DNA of 64,000 bases from Rhyzopertha dominica (taxonomy: Eukaryota; Arthropoda; Insecta; Coleoptera; Bostrichidae): the NCBI GenBank assembly GCA_025024175.1, contig QCXZ01000001.1, positions 2,728,001 to 2,792,000 on the forward strand, written 5' to 3'. Below, one piece after another: positions 51,800 to 64,000 of this stretch; positions within the stretch are counted from its first letter, which is position 1, and each line of letters starts with the position of its first letter. Below the pieces are notes generated by a model, which worked only from the letters and a program-made list of their open reading frames with translations, was not told where the DNA came from and ran no database searches. The position numbers were made by a program, and so were the translations under genes.

Positions 51800-54700
51800 T
51801 AATTCGCTTTACGGAGAAGGATTTTTAATGCATGTTCGTTAACGTTTCGTTAAGTCTGTAGATTGACTGCTTAATGATGGTGATGATCTGCCTCTTCAGT
51901 AAACAGTAAACTAGCAATCGAGCTTGCCCTTCTTTTGGGAGAATGAACAATATAACAGGTAAAACTATTAAAAACGACGCCTATCGTAAACCTATTATTA
52001 TTACTATTCATTACCGGAAATTCAGAAGATATTGCAAGAAGACGAAGTGTCGGTTCCCTAATTGAAATTCCAATTAAAATCTGGATATCTTAATATCGCA
52101 AGGCTGTAATTAACCATACTACATCATGAGCTCATTTGCATCAAAGACCCACTTAACTATGGTCTAATTTACGTACCGACATACTCGCAGCTGTCTGAAT
52201 TACAGCCACGTGAGAATTGTTGGCAGATTGAACTTTACATACTGAAATTTGACCTCTTACTTACTTGGCAGTTAACACGGGACATTTGGTTTCCCTAAAA
52301 AGCCAGTCGCAAGGCGAACCTGTACCAATAATAGTGTCGGGCTTTACCACCTCGAAATTTACGGACAATTAAGAGTGTGCGATTGCTTGTTTATTTCTAG
52401 CCTCAATGCATTAGTTGTATAATTAGCGCTCTTGTAGCTCAGAGATAATAAAATCCGAACGTAGGCGAGCTAATTTATTGTACAGAGTAAAGTGGATACA
52501 CTTGCAATTCCTGATTGTTTCCTAACATTTTTGCACTTTCTAATCTATTACCTAATTACTAATTCGGTCTTTGTGCGTGATTGATCGTGGTTGTCGACGT
52601 TAATTCGAAAGGTCAAATATGAAGGACCCGACCATAATTAAACTGACGTAATAAAGTGCATTATTTTTTATTGCAGAGCTATACGTGCTTGTGGGTGGTG
52701 TTAAATTGCCGCCTTGCTAAATGTTTGTAGTTATGATTTATTTTTAAAGGCTAGCTTTGTGAAATCTGAAGTTGATAATAAAGAATTAACACAGAGCTGT
52801 AAGCTAAGAACGAAATTTAATACCATTTGACTAAAAGGATTTGAGATTTGCAGAATTATGAGAATTTTTGAATTTTTAAAATAGGTGTCTGATGTAACAC
52901 TGAGAATCAGTGAAAGATAAAGTTGACATTAGTATATCTCTTCTATTTGACGATTTGAACTGAACGCTTTATTAGCCCACAATGTGTAATTTAAATCAAT
53001 TCAAAACCATTATAACGTACGGTATACGTCCTTTTTACAATTCTAACCTGACAAAACCAAATATTGTTCAAGTATTTGGCGCCAGCATTCATAGTTCTGC
53101 TATTCATTGTGGAAGGTGTCACCATTGCCTTTTAAATATTAGATATAGTCAAACGCTCCTTTAAAAACTCATTAAGCATTAAATAAGGCGTCAATATTAA
53201 TTAAATTGATTATAAAAATTTACTCATATCGCTAGGTCTAAAATCTTAACTGCGGATACTTCGAAAACATCACAGAAACTATAATAGCAATTTTTCTTAA
53301 TATAAAGTAATAAATAAATACATTAATTAATAAGCATTCTAAAGTAAATTCGCCGATGAAAATTAACATGTTCCAAAGACACACAATGTTTTTATTGAAA
53401 TGAATTTATTATAAGCGATAAATGCGATTGATAATACGTTATTTATGTTTCTAACTTATGTAGCTTTAATTTAGTGCATTTAAAATAATTTTTTTGTAAC
53501 AGCCTACCCTACCTACGCCTATGGAGAAGCTTGCGTGGTTCCCGAAACTCCAGCGCACGAATTATAATAACCCCGATTCGTATCTAAAATTTCTCACAAA
53601 AAAAATGAAGACATACGAACCTTATACGGGAAATTGCAGCTAAAAATAATAACTCCGTATTGTTGATTATAATTACCGACAATTATTGCGACGCACCGCG
53701 TAATTAACGGTAATGGCATCATTATTATTTCTAAAATATTATTTTTACTTCGCTCGGCAACAGAAGAAATAGAAAGGCCTAATTATCCGACTATAGTGTT
53801 TTGTTTTAACGCCGATTGCCCCGGCTATTATGCTACTTTATGTGGGTACTTGCAATTGTTAATTGGCGTAATTCCGAGTATATCCGCGTTAATTTATGCG
53901 AGAAGAAATAAACAGAAAAGTGCTACACTTTGCAGCCTTTCGAATTTTTATGGCGAGGGTTCAACAGCTTGCCCACTAAAAATAGACAAAGAGAGAAACG
54001 GTGCATTTCATTAAAGAAACGCCCGGCACCGCGGTAAAAATATATATAGGTATTTTTGCTTATGATCGGCTGTATGTATGTAGGTAACCCATTTCCACGA
54101 ATTCCGTAAAAATAGATACGGTGTGTCCGTACTTTGTTATTACGTATTTGTAAAAAGTACGAACCGCAAAACACTTGGCATGCTTTTCTATTTTGCCGGC
54201 AACGACGACCGTCTTGCAGGTGCTGCCAAGAGTCTACAAATAAACTTTTGATTCAGCGCTAAGTCGGCCCAAAATCAAGTGAACTGCACTTCGATCTATC
54301 GGATTATAAGACGATTCACGATTATCATAAACAACTTAGGTTATTTTTTTAAATTATGTTATGGAATTAAATGTATATTAAGCAATGAGAATGCAATTTA
54401 CAGTTTTCACACTTAAAATTACCTATTTCCTAATGTTGTAATAGACAAATATGCAATTTACGCTCATGAAGTTTTTTTGAGACTATACCTATATACTCTT
54501 AGTTTTAGGTATTCAAAAATACGTATAGTGGACCAAAGTTTCATTGCGTCGTTTAATAATTATTTGACAGTCAAACGGAACCTGTCGAATTAATACAGAA
54601 AAGCAAAACGTTCCGTGTTTTTTTTTTAATTTTCCATTGGTCACATAAATTTGATTTGAGCAATATTCAACACAAGCGACACAAGTTTTCGTTAATATAT

Positions 54701-54839
54701 AAAATACGTATGCCCACCGCGATCACTAGCTTTATCGCCCTTAGACTCCTTTTTTGAGGACATAATGTTAATAGGAGCCGTACGCAGGAAGATGTTAAGT
54801 CGGCTTCGAATATTTTTAGCTTGACCACTGGTTTGCTTG
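51800..54839. other. Non-coding sequence upstream of abrupt exon 1
   Basis: No gene or repeat recognised. The stretch at about 53500-54200 is less simple than its surroundings and has several TAATTA-type homeodomain-like sites. A CACGTG lies near 52207. It could include enhancers of abrupt, which is speculation from position. Confidence 0.35.
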
Positions 54840-55400
54840 ATTTATTGGCGAATGTTTTTCACAGCTGTTTCTGTGTGAATATAAAAAATAAATTTTTGAA
54901 ATTGTTTGAGGTGTTCTGTAGTTCTAAACATTAAAGGTCTCCCAATTTGCCCCATATAAATTGTATTACAAAAAACTGCAAACGCTGGAAAGATTTAATG
55001 GTTAATTCTATCCATGCCTATGTTTCGAAAAGAAATATGAATTCCGTCTAAATATTGGTCTAAAACAATAGTGTTAAAAGAAAACGTATTCAAGATATAA
55101 CTTTTGTATTAAATAATCTGGAAAGTTATTGTTATGAGCAATTTGTAAAGTAACACCAAATTCTTCTTCAAAAGCCATGCAGAAAAGAGGCATTTTAAAA
55201 AATCTATTAAATTAAAAACGAAAGACGGTGTAAACGTTGGTGTTCTATATATTTCGAAAGTAAAGTGTGTATACGATTCGTTATGCTTAATTATCAAATC
55301 CAGGGAAGAGATGCTGTTGTTTGTCTGTTTTTGATGGCGCAAATTTATAGATGGATTAATAAAATAAAGAAAGTTAATGAGATCCGCTTCTATCAAAATT
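54840..55400 (-). mobile_element. Penelope-like retroelement relic: RT end plus GIY-YIG remnant
   Basis: From right to left on the minus strand, 55396-55200 reads INFLYFINPSINLRH, NNSISSLDLIIKHNESYTHF and EIYRTPTFTP. This is the FLDL...F.IYRKPT end of Penelope-type reverse transcriptases. EEEFGVTLQIAHNN follows near 55150. At 54980-54843 comes AVFCNTIYMGQIGRPLMFRT then TEHLKQ, the YIGQTGR...R..EH core of a GIY-YIG endonuclease, with Met for Ile. A stop follows at about 54840. The order RT then GIY-YIG is diagnostic for this class. Frame breaks make it inactive. Confidence 0.8.
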
Positions 55401-56900
55401 GTTTCCCTATAGTTTGTATAAGGCCAATTAAGATATTACTAAAATTATGCTGATGCCTTTGACAAAAACAAAGATTGCTAACGCATTTTTTTCTGTAGCC
55501 ATTAAATGTTTAACAAAAAAAGAGCTCCAAATAGCCTTCTTCTGAATATTAATCATATTGAAATAACGCTTATAGTTTACTCACCCTGTACATATCATAT
55601 ATATACGGGAATTTGTACAACCCATAAGATTTTATTATTCTTCATGAGAATAGGGGATTTCCAGTGCGGGCTAGTCGACCCATATGCAGTTCCCTATTTT
55701 TAACTTGCACAACTGCATGTGGTCTTTGAAAGATGGCGTTGCAAGCATCATTTTTGGAGATCGCTGGTTATGCACGTTGCGCCGTTTATAGTCATTTACT
55801 AATTCAATATCTTTTTAATTGCTTGTCACCGTCACGTGTGAAAGGCGCCTTTAAAAACTTGACGCATTCCCGATAACAGACAATAAAAAGTAATGTTTCT
55901 TTGACACCCACTCTGGAGATGTGCGCTTAAAGGAAATCGCATTATAATTTTTAAATAAACATAATGTCGCCCACAATGAGTAATATACTATTCAGATAAG
56001 TTGTGACATTAAGGCAATTATGCAAGCTGGTTTAGGTGTTTTGTAGAATTTTATTGAGTGGTCAATAAAATCGCCGAAAATTGCAAATGTAAATTACACA
56101 CGCCGGTAACTGTATGAAATAAGACTTATAAATAGAAATCTTGACCATCTAAGAATGCTAACAATTATCGACCTACGCCTATTGAGATTGCGATATTACA
56201 CAGTGTTAGATTAATAAATTTGTAAAATCTAATTATAGTTTTACGGTTTCCAATGCGGCTTACTCATTCGCGGCACTATATTTGAAACGCGAGAATTTCG
56301 AAACACATTATTCTGCCAAACATTTACTCGGCACAAATGCGGGAAGGAGTATTTTTTCCGCTGCGAAACCGGAAATAAAAAGAGCGGACGCAAAATCAAT
56401 AACACTAAAAATTAGTAAACTGGACAATGGCGCAATGGCAAAAATTCGGGGTGTGCGCAAAAATAGAAAAACCGCCTTAAAAACTAGGGTCGTCGTGCGC
56501 ATTACAAGTACAAGAAAAAAGTCTATTTCTGATTGGTTCTCAATAATTGCAAAATCAATACGCTCTTTAATGCATCTTAATTGACGGAGCGCTCGCACAC
56601 AATAAATGCATTAAGCACGAAACTCGCTCAGATTTTGTTTAATAATTCGCTTAAGTGTCACTTGGATAATGAAACATCTCAAAAGTTTGCTTTGGAAATG
56701 CCGGAAATGCAGTCAAGCGCGCTTTCGAGCGCGTCCGCAAAAATGACCAAAATGAGTATATTTGGAAAAAATAAAAAAATTGCGCAAAGCAGATTAATAA
56801 AATGACTAACCTATTTCAAAAAGTTCCATAAAACCTTGCTCCACAAAAATTCCCTTGGCAATTTTCACGTGCGTGCGGATTTGGTTAAGTCCCAGTAGAA
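55401..56900. other. Upstream non-coding sequence, nothing recognised
   Basis: Short frames at 56282-56600 on both strands have no motif. Confidence 0.4.
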
Positions 56901-57470
56901 AATCTCACTTTTATCACTTAAAATTCACAGACAGTAAAAAAATAATGCGATTAGTAGCGTAACACAGCACTGACAACCACCGAAATAAATAAAAAACAGC
57001 GTCCGAAACGAAAGAACAACGAGAAATGCAGCGGAGTTGATTGTTGTAACAATTGCGAAGAGGCACAGCCGCCTGCTTCACTTTGGTGCGTGCAGAACAC
57101 TTGCGCGTCGACCTGCCGCGTATACCGCCTACCACGATTTGAGCAGTACTTGCTCTCGGTGGCACTTAGGCTGCCATCATGGCTGCTATACACAGATCAG
57201 AAAAACCGGCCATGTCCGTACCGTCCACCACAGAAGTAACTGCAATAATGTGTGCGCCTATACGGACCGTATTCGCACCTACACCGTTTGTGCAAGATGC
57301 CGGTCTCTCTCAAACCCCTATCGATTGTCGGTCTTTCGTATTTCTGTCTTTTAATATCCTGGGAAATGGTGCTGCTGCTGCTCGCTGCTGCTGGTCGACT
57401 TGCGATTTCTGGACCTGCTACTTACGCGTGCTTACTACGGCGCTTTATTTAACAATATCCCATTCATAAC
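56901..57470. promoter_or_regulatory. CpG-richer patch, possible upstream exon or promoter of abrupt
   Basis: A higher G+C and CpG content than around it, open frames on both strands without motifs, and a TCAGT initiator-like word on the minus strand near 56970. The acceptor at 48905 requires an upstream exon, so a leader exon could lie here; no direct proof. Confidence 0.25.
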
Positions 57471-60400
57471 GCCCGTCTTCCTGATGCACTCGCCGTGATA
57501 AGCTGTCAAAACTGTGATTACTTTTTCGGTGCAGCGCATTTCCACAAAATTGCAATAAAATTTGGGAAATACGCAGTAGAAACAATTCTCCGTTTACAGC
57601 GAACGCTAGCCCTAGTTGTAGTTGTTTTTTCATTAGATATTATAAAGTAATGTTATAGGTAAAACTCTAAAATTCCAAAATTTATAACGACATAGATTTC
57701 ACCGGCGCAATCAGCCTTTAGTTCATTTTTAACTGGCACTAACAATCCCTCTTTTTATTAACTAAATATATAATTAGATATTTTGAAGCCTCTGCGCACA
57801 CGATCCTTCACTTGTAGCGTCTTCGCATTGTTATAGCCTGGGTTTGAAACACGGATGGGACTCACAAGCTGTTTAGTTTACTGGCAAGTACGGAGTGGGA
57901 GAATGCATGGTGCATCCATAATGATTATTATGTACGCTAACGAGACAATTTCTAGATGATTATGTGTTATTCAGCATGTTATCCTTAACAATACCATCAG
58001 TTATAACAATGAAACCAATTGGTAAACCGAAATAGTCCTATTTGCGGTCGTTGCATATTTTCACACTCTTGACCGTTACATATGCGGTCGAGGGCGGTGA
58101 GAGTGCTATAAAACACTACCTTTAAAAGTATTCCACTGCCAGTTTTATTGTAATATTCCTGTAACTTGCTTTTTTCTTTAAAAATATTAGAGTATTTTTG
58201 TTTCTGTATTGTAAGCACCATCGACCAATTAGTGCCAAGAAATTATAGCAAAAATACATAAAATCTGTATGAAAACGTGGATAAATAAAAATGCAAATTG
58301 CTATTTTAGTAATAGTTGAGTTCAGTTGGACGTGTACAAATAAATAGAGGTTTTTGCGAAAAAAACACTTCGTTTTAATGAACAATAGGAGAACTATATA
58401 GCTATAGTCATGTTTTCGTACATAACAAACTTAACTTTATGATGGAACTCTTGTGGAGTAATGTATATGGACGGTCCCATTTCGTTAAGTACTAAGCTTT
58501 ATAATCAGAAATTTGTAATTCATTGCTAAAAGAGACGTAGTTGCAAAATGTGAATAGGAAAATACATTAACCTAGCCATCTAACAAATACATTCTCTTCT
58601 TAAGCTAGTCTTGCATGGCGGCATAAAATTCAAGAGATTAGATTGCTTGTAAAAACCTGAAAAAAATTTGGAAAATTCTTAATATACACGCGAAGAAAAT
58701 TATATTGTCTTTGATTTACGTGATATGCAACCTAGGATGAACGTATAATAAATAGTTGACTATTAGTAGACACATATCTCCTCTCCCCCCACTTTACAAC
58801 ATCTACAGGAGATCCAAATGGAATTAGAAACGCTTGCAAGTATTATCACTCGCACTTTAATAAAAACTAACTCATCCTCACATATTCGTTTAACAAATAT
58901 TATTTTATGAATACCTTGAACATACACTAGCAAAACTGGGTTACTACAAAACGTATGTCACCAAAGCAGGCGGTACAGATGTGAAATAAACCAAAGGTAG
59001 TGTACACACAGCACCGTCAACGAACTTGACCGCATATGCAATGCTTTCTGCAAGATGATCTTTAATCGACACCAGCACATTAACATTTATATTAACTTTC
59101 AACGGTAAATAAAATGATATTGGGCTATTCATCCTTTTGTTGCTGACGAAGCTTTCGGGACCAAAACGGCCGAAATCTAATAACAATAACATTTAAAACT
59201 GCCTGAGGCATATTCACTAATATGTTTGTTTGTTTATAAGCTAAAGAAAATAACGTAAAACGTATACTACGTTTTAACTTGAATGTTAAAATAACGCTTT
59301 TTATTTAGGATCAAAAATTTAAGGAATATTGGGTTGAGCGATTCGTTTTATGCCTTCTATATCACATATTATTTGAATTGTCAAATCCCGGATTTAGTTG
59401 CTGTTCTTTCGACTATATTTTAACTGAGTTTTTTGTTGCCTGTATATAAAATTCCTACCATATTCGACAGAAAACCTTATTTTGCATTATGACCAAACAG
59501 ATGCTTTGTACATATAAAAATGACCTAAGGCTCTGATATTCATAAAAAGGCTTGTTTAGATGATAAACCTAAATATTTATAATAATCTTTAACATTTCCG
59601 CATTTTATACCATACTTTAACTTTTCATTTAAAGAACATTACTATCATCTTCGAAATTTCAAGCTGATAGAATTGACACTTCTTTATCGGCGTTCAACTC
59701 TGGTTAACGTGCTTCAACGTCGTCAACAGAAGGATCCAATCTTTGTGTGAAAGTTAAGGCCCCCAGCATGTAAAATTTGCCTGGGTTGTTCGACTCGCCC
59801 CAAATGCTTATTTAAAACATCTGTTTTCCGGTACTTAACAGTTCTGCACTTTTGGTTTCGTGGATTTGTTACAAGGACAAATGCAGTATGCACAACGGTC
59901 CCTTTTTGAAGCCGCTTTACAAAGTCGGGACTTGTCAGGGTACAGTGCTAGCGCTAGTTGCGCCGAGATGCTGTTTATGGGTCCGTAAATTCACGTTGTA
60001 ATGAATTATTACGGAACGAGTGTCGACTAAATATTAATTTGGACAAGGATATTTGTGAACTGCACCAATCAAAAGATAAATGTCAATGTCAAATTAAAAT
60101 TCATAAAACCCAATCGTTACTTATCCTGTTTATTGTTCTATTTCAAACGAGGCGAGATGTGTGTTTTGTGTGACATACAGAATGAGTCATTCATGTGTGG
60201 CCGAAACTTATTTTCATGAGTACCATACAGAAAGCTTTTTAATGGTATATCACTTTAATTTTTGCATTTTTTAGTATTTCTGGAAGTTATAATGTCTTTT
60301 TGAGTAGCTTTTTCTGCAGCTACCCATGGTACGTGTATAAAAAATAGCGCATTCTAAAGTAAGGACAGTAATAAATGAAAAACAAGTCTTTATTTGTTCT

Positions 60401-60812
60401 TATTTATTTGTGGAAAGCACTCCAGATAATTAAAAGTCATTTAGTTTACCATCGTTTATGTGAATCTGGTTCAAAATTGATATTATTTATATTAAATATT
60501 AATTGCATTAATACACATTACGACACCTTTGTTGTATAAGAGAGTGNATTCTTTGCTGGATAATTCCGATCCTTATGTTTGCAGGAATCGGATTTTGAGG
60601 TTAGTTTTTTGAGTTTTTTGTGTGGACGCGTTTGATCCTTCGTTTTGCAGACATTTCTTTAATTCCTCTAATTCCTCCCTACAGGTAACGCCATCTTACT
60701 ATGCCAATATACATAATGTATATATACATAATTCTCATGAGTGGGTTTACAAGCGTATTGAGAAATATTATAAACTTTTCATTATCTGTATTTTAATTTT
60801 AAATAAATAATC
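57471..60812. other. Upstream non-coding sequence, nothing recognised
   Basis: A minus-strand frame at 58944-59192 and a plus frame at 59958-60173 show no domain. One undetermined base lies at 60547. Confidence 0.4.
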
Positions 60813-61025
60813 ATGCCGAAAGAGTGCATAATTCCATATTGCACAAAAAAAATAATTTTTACTGTTGCTTAAGTGTCAAAAAAAACTTCTGAACAGTGGA
60901 TAAAAGCAGTTTGTGATACATATTCGACATGGTATTACCTAAAAGAAACATGAAAGAATCAGATATCATTGCGTTCCACGAATGGCAAAATTATTCACCT
61001 AATAAATGGAATACGTCTTTAAATT
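60813..61025 (+). pseudogene. Possible THAP-domain remnant
   Basis: From ATG 60813 the reading MPKECIIPYCTKK, then KKTSEQWIKAVCD after a stop, resembles the start of a THAP zinc finger (M-x-x-x-C-x4-C ... W). The later Cys/His and AVPTIF-type parts are not found. THAP domains occur in P-type transposases and host proteins. Confidence 0.3.
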
Positions 61026-62815
61026 AAAGAAGAGTCATATATAATTTTTCTACAACGCATTAGACACACACGCGTTATTTTAACTAAAATGCAACCCACC
61101 AATCGAATGATATAGATTATTGGAGATCGCGAAACTCATGCTGGAGAAATCCTAACTTAGTTCTTCGAATCCTTTCGAACTTTCACACGAAACTAAGAGG
61201 CTAGTTTAGCATACCTACTTTTAAGGATGTAATGCGATAACTGCTAAAACCTTCAAATTATTTTTTAATATGCGTGTAACGCGTAAAAAATTTTTATTCA
61301 AATGTACGTTTGGCTTTGCTTAGGAATTATTAATGTATCTGCATTGCGTTCGCCACATAGTATTCCATCTTTGAATGCGATATCAACATGTCGTTTTGCT
61401 TTGTAATCTTTATGCTTAATATCAAATTGCTGTAGTGACAGTTAAAATATTTTCTTTATAATAATTAAAAATATTAATAACACTCTATGTGAAATCACTA
61501 AAAAATTCTTGAAATGCACCTTGAGATTGCTTCACAATACACTGATTAAAAAATTTACATTCGATAAACTGTCACGGCTATCCTCCATCGGTAAATTACA
61601 GTAATTGAAGACGTAAATACCCGAAATGTATATCGATCCTAAAATTTATTTCCTATTTTGAAACCAACTGTCTATAGATGGTGTTATTAACCAAATAATG
61701 ACAAAAATATACTGGATACTTTTTATATGACAGGGTCATCAGAAATGATCAATAGTCTGTTGAAGGTATTTGGAAACTACTGAAGTGACATAAGAAATTT
61801 TGAACACATATAATTGTTGGTTAACCGGAAGTAAAAATGAATGTAAACAAAATTTTCCCAAAATTCCCAAAGAAAAAGAGGCAATATTTCCATAGCCTTG
61901 TTAGAAGCTAAGCTGCGTTTTCACTATTACTNCTAAAATAATGTTACGCGTTTCTCCACAATAAAAATCNTCGTACTATTTTNCTACTACTCAGTGCTTT
62001 TTTATATCTTATTAGGTACGTTATATACAGAAAGNTATACATANTCAACCAATTGAAAACATTTGACATTTAAATCCCNAATAATTGATACCGTTGTTAC
62101 AGGGTGAGGTATTGCCCTTTAGTCTTAACAGANGGAGCAACAAAACTTTATTTATTTATTAAATCGTTTACATGTTCAACTAATGATTCTATTGCATTTA
62201 CCATAAATATAAAACAAATTAATAACATCGGCATTGAAGAAATTGGTGCAAAAAGTCCACTTGTGGGCGAAACTGACTTTTTGTACTGGTTATAGTATAT
62301 TCTCAACTATCCCCGATCATTTGGTGTAAAAATCAAGGGTCTGATGAATTTACACGTTGGTTGCAGAATGTTTCCTCACAAATGCTGATTTTGGGTTAGC
62401 CGGTTGATAACTGATAACTTGATAGGTTCACCGCTTTTCACAACGGATTTAGAAAGATATTTATAGTGTCCTTCTTCTACAATCAACGTTCAAAATCTTG
62501 CACAGTGATGAAAACATTTTTTTGTCTAGAACACTGTTGTTATACCTTAAAAACAATTTCGATTTGAATCTTAGAAGGCAACACTAAAATTGACCACCAA
62601 ATTAATAATTAAAATAATAACGCTGATTGCTAAGTGTTCCGTTTAGAGTAATGAAGTTAGTGTTGACTTTTAGTATGGTGTAAAAGAAGTGTGGCGATAT
62701 TTTATTATATAATTCGCCCCGCGAATGGCCCTATATAATTAACATAACTAAACGGTGCTCCAGATTTTGATTTTTCAACCCCTTTTATAGTAGAAAAAAT
62801 CAGTTTAGTCGCGGT
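61026..62815. other. AT-rich sequence with several undetermined bases
   Basis: Undetermined bases at 61932, 61970, 61983, 62035, 62044, 62079 and 62133 show poor assembly quality here. No gene seen. Confidence 0.4.
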
Positions 62816-64000
62816 ATTTCCGTTTCACGTGAGGTGTGCAGAGCGGCCGCTGGCATAATTTAAGCATGTATCTGTTGAGTGTCGCGCACCCTTCGGCTGC
62901 ACCCTAAAAACCAACCCCCACCATCCCCACAACACGGCAGCGTGCAAATATTTCCGCGAAATTTGCAAGGCGGCCGCGGAGGCCTAATTAAAGCCGGGCG
63001 AAAACGAATTTTGCAAGACAACTGGGGCGCAGCAATGCAATGTTTGTTTACTTACATGCCAAGGTATGCGGCCCGGGGGAGGAACGCACCAAATGAGCCT
63101 GCATCACATAATATCTCAATGCTCGTTTATTGACTAAACACAACAATGTTCACGTGTAAAATGTTTTTCCGTGCCTCTCAATTCGTAACATGGCGTACCA
63201 CCCCTCGCCCTGGCAGTGCGCGTATTTCTCTTCCGCCCTTACTTACCCCCCGCCAATCCCCGCGCAAAACAAACCATATCGATTTTGGGAGCAGCGTACC
63301 TAATGTATACTCTGTGCTTGCACTAGTTACTGGGGTGTATATACGTCATCGTGGTATTATCCAGGATGTACGTCACCGTTGGCCGGACGCGAGGGGAAAC
63401 GGCGGCGCCCCTCGGGGGTGCGTCGTCGCTAAGTGACACGCATTCTGATGTACGCCGTTCGCTGCAGCACTTAAGAGGTAAAAAGAAAGCGGGAAAACGC
63501 AATAAAAATAAGAAGGGTGGCCATTTTGGAATGACTTTTTATGTACGGAAGTAAAGCATAAAAANCTCATCCCGCGTAATCAATAAGCGGGTTACTTTTT
63601 TATTGTAATGTCGAGTTAAAGGTGCGTTATAGTTCACCTCACGACGCTCGGAGACCATTATCTTTATGGCGTCTTAGCTTAAGAGTGCGTTTTCTGGGGG
63701 CATTTGGGGCGCGCAAAGGGCGCTAACATAAATAATCCCTTTTTTATTTTTTTCTTATCGCGAAATCGCTAGCTATAACGCCGCGTATGCAGCGAATGGC
63801 CCTTCCAGGTGGCGAACATTTAGGAAAGTAGAATTTGTAACGGTGATGTATATTTCTTAAAATCGCAGTTACGGAAAGGTTGCGAGGGTAGCTTTCGCCT
63901 CGAAGAGAAAGCGTCCACCCCCTCTGCGGAACGAACCGGCGAAAGTACACGCCGTAACGTTCAGTTATAAATATTCGCATAAAATCCCGACTTGCTGTTG
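62816..64000. promoter_or_regulatory. CpG- and GC-rich block at the right edge
   Basis: It contains GCGGCCGC-type words near 62840 and 62970, and CG-dense runs at 63360-63440 and 63740-63960. Overlapping frames on both strands have no domains. It could be a promoter or leader-exon region of abrupt or the next gene; the window ends before this can be told. Confidence 0.3.

Noticed and set aside
59000..59190. Second Penelope end (FGRFGPESF reading)
   Set aside because: The resemblance is limited to a few residues and could be chance.

Overview
The window is a stretch of arthropod (almost certainly insect, plausibly beetle) nuclear genome. The evidence is spliced, intron-rich coding sequence with GT-AG junctions, an AT-rich background, insect-type Tc1/mariner relatives and LINEs, and one clearly recognisable insect host gene: abrupt (ab), which encodes a BTB-C2H2 zinc-finger transcription factor. 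Species cannot be fixed from the sequence alone.

Layout. The abrupt gene runs on the minus strand from a 5'-leader/BTB exon at 48904-48320 to a terminal exon ending at 12416. Seven coding exons (48588-48320, 45381-45231, 41125-40913, 40758-40536, 38684-38628, 18981-18705, 13133-12416) join in frame to exactly 636 codons (635 aa plus stop). They give a BTB domain, an acidic/Pro-Ser linker, two C2H2 fingers and an acidic C-terminal tail. The intron after 38628 is about 19.6 kb. It holds three further candidate 3'-terminal exons on the same strand, each preceded by an AG acceptor and each in the phase needed to join the donor at 38628: 33476-33124 (no zinc finger), 25388-25132 (two fingers) and 23247-22955 (two fingers). 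The locus therefore looks like a BTB 'constant' part with interchangeable C-terminal modules, as in other BTB-zinc-finger loci such as broad, fruitless or lola.

The introns and flanks are filled with mobile-element material. (1) A Crypton-like tyrosine recombinase with an intact catalytic set and its own 63-bp intron is nested in the last abrupt intron (15748-14534). (2) Next to it are a 135-bp imperfect palindrome and a nearly intact Tc1/mariner-superfamily transposase with very wide D-to-E spacing (81 residues, like the DD82E 'Sailor' group; 17612-16397). Two decayed relatives lie at 4700-5920 (-) and 42930-43640 (+). (3) There are several relics of a second Tc1/mariner group with DD41D-like spacing (best copy 49325-50359). 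(4) LINE fragments occur at 248-2847, 27860-28990, 37860-38190, 39420-40195 and 51080-51790. (5) A Penelope-like relic with a GIY-YIG remnant is at 54840-55400. (6) A satellite of about 272-bp monomers, most of them carrying a hairpin, is at 36093-37791.

Left of 12416 and right of about 51.8 kb I see no convincing host exons. The right end (62.8-64.0 kb) and 56.9-57.5 kb are richer in CpG and could hold upstream non-coding exons or promoters of abrupt, but nothing there proves it. No rRNA, intact tRNA or CRISPR array was found.
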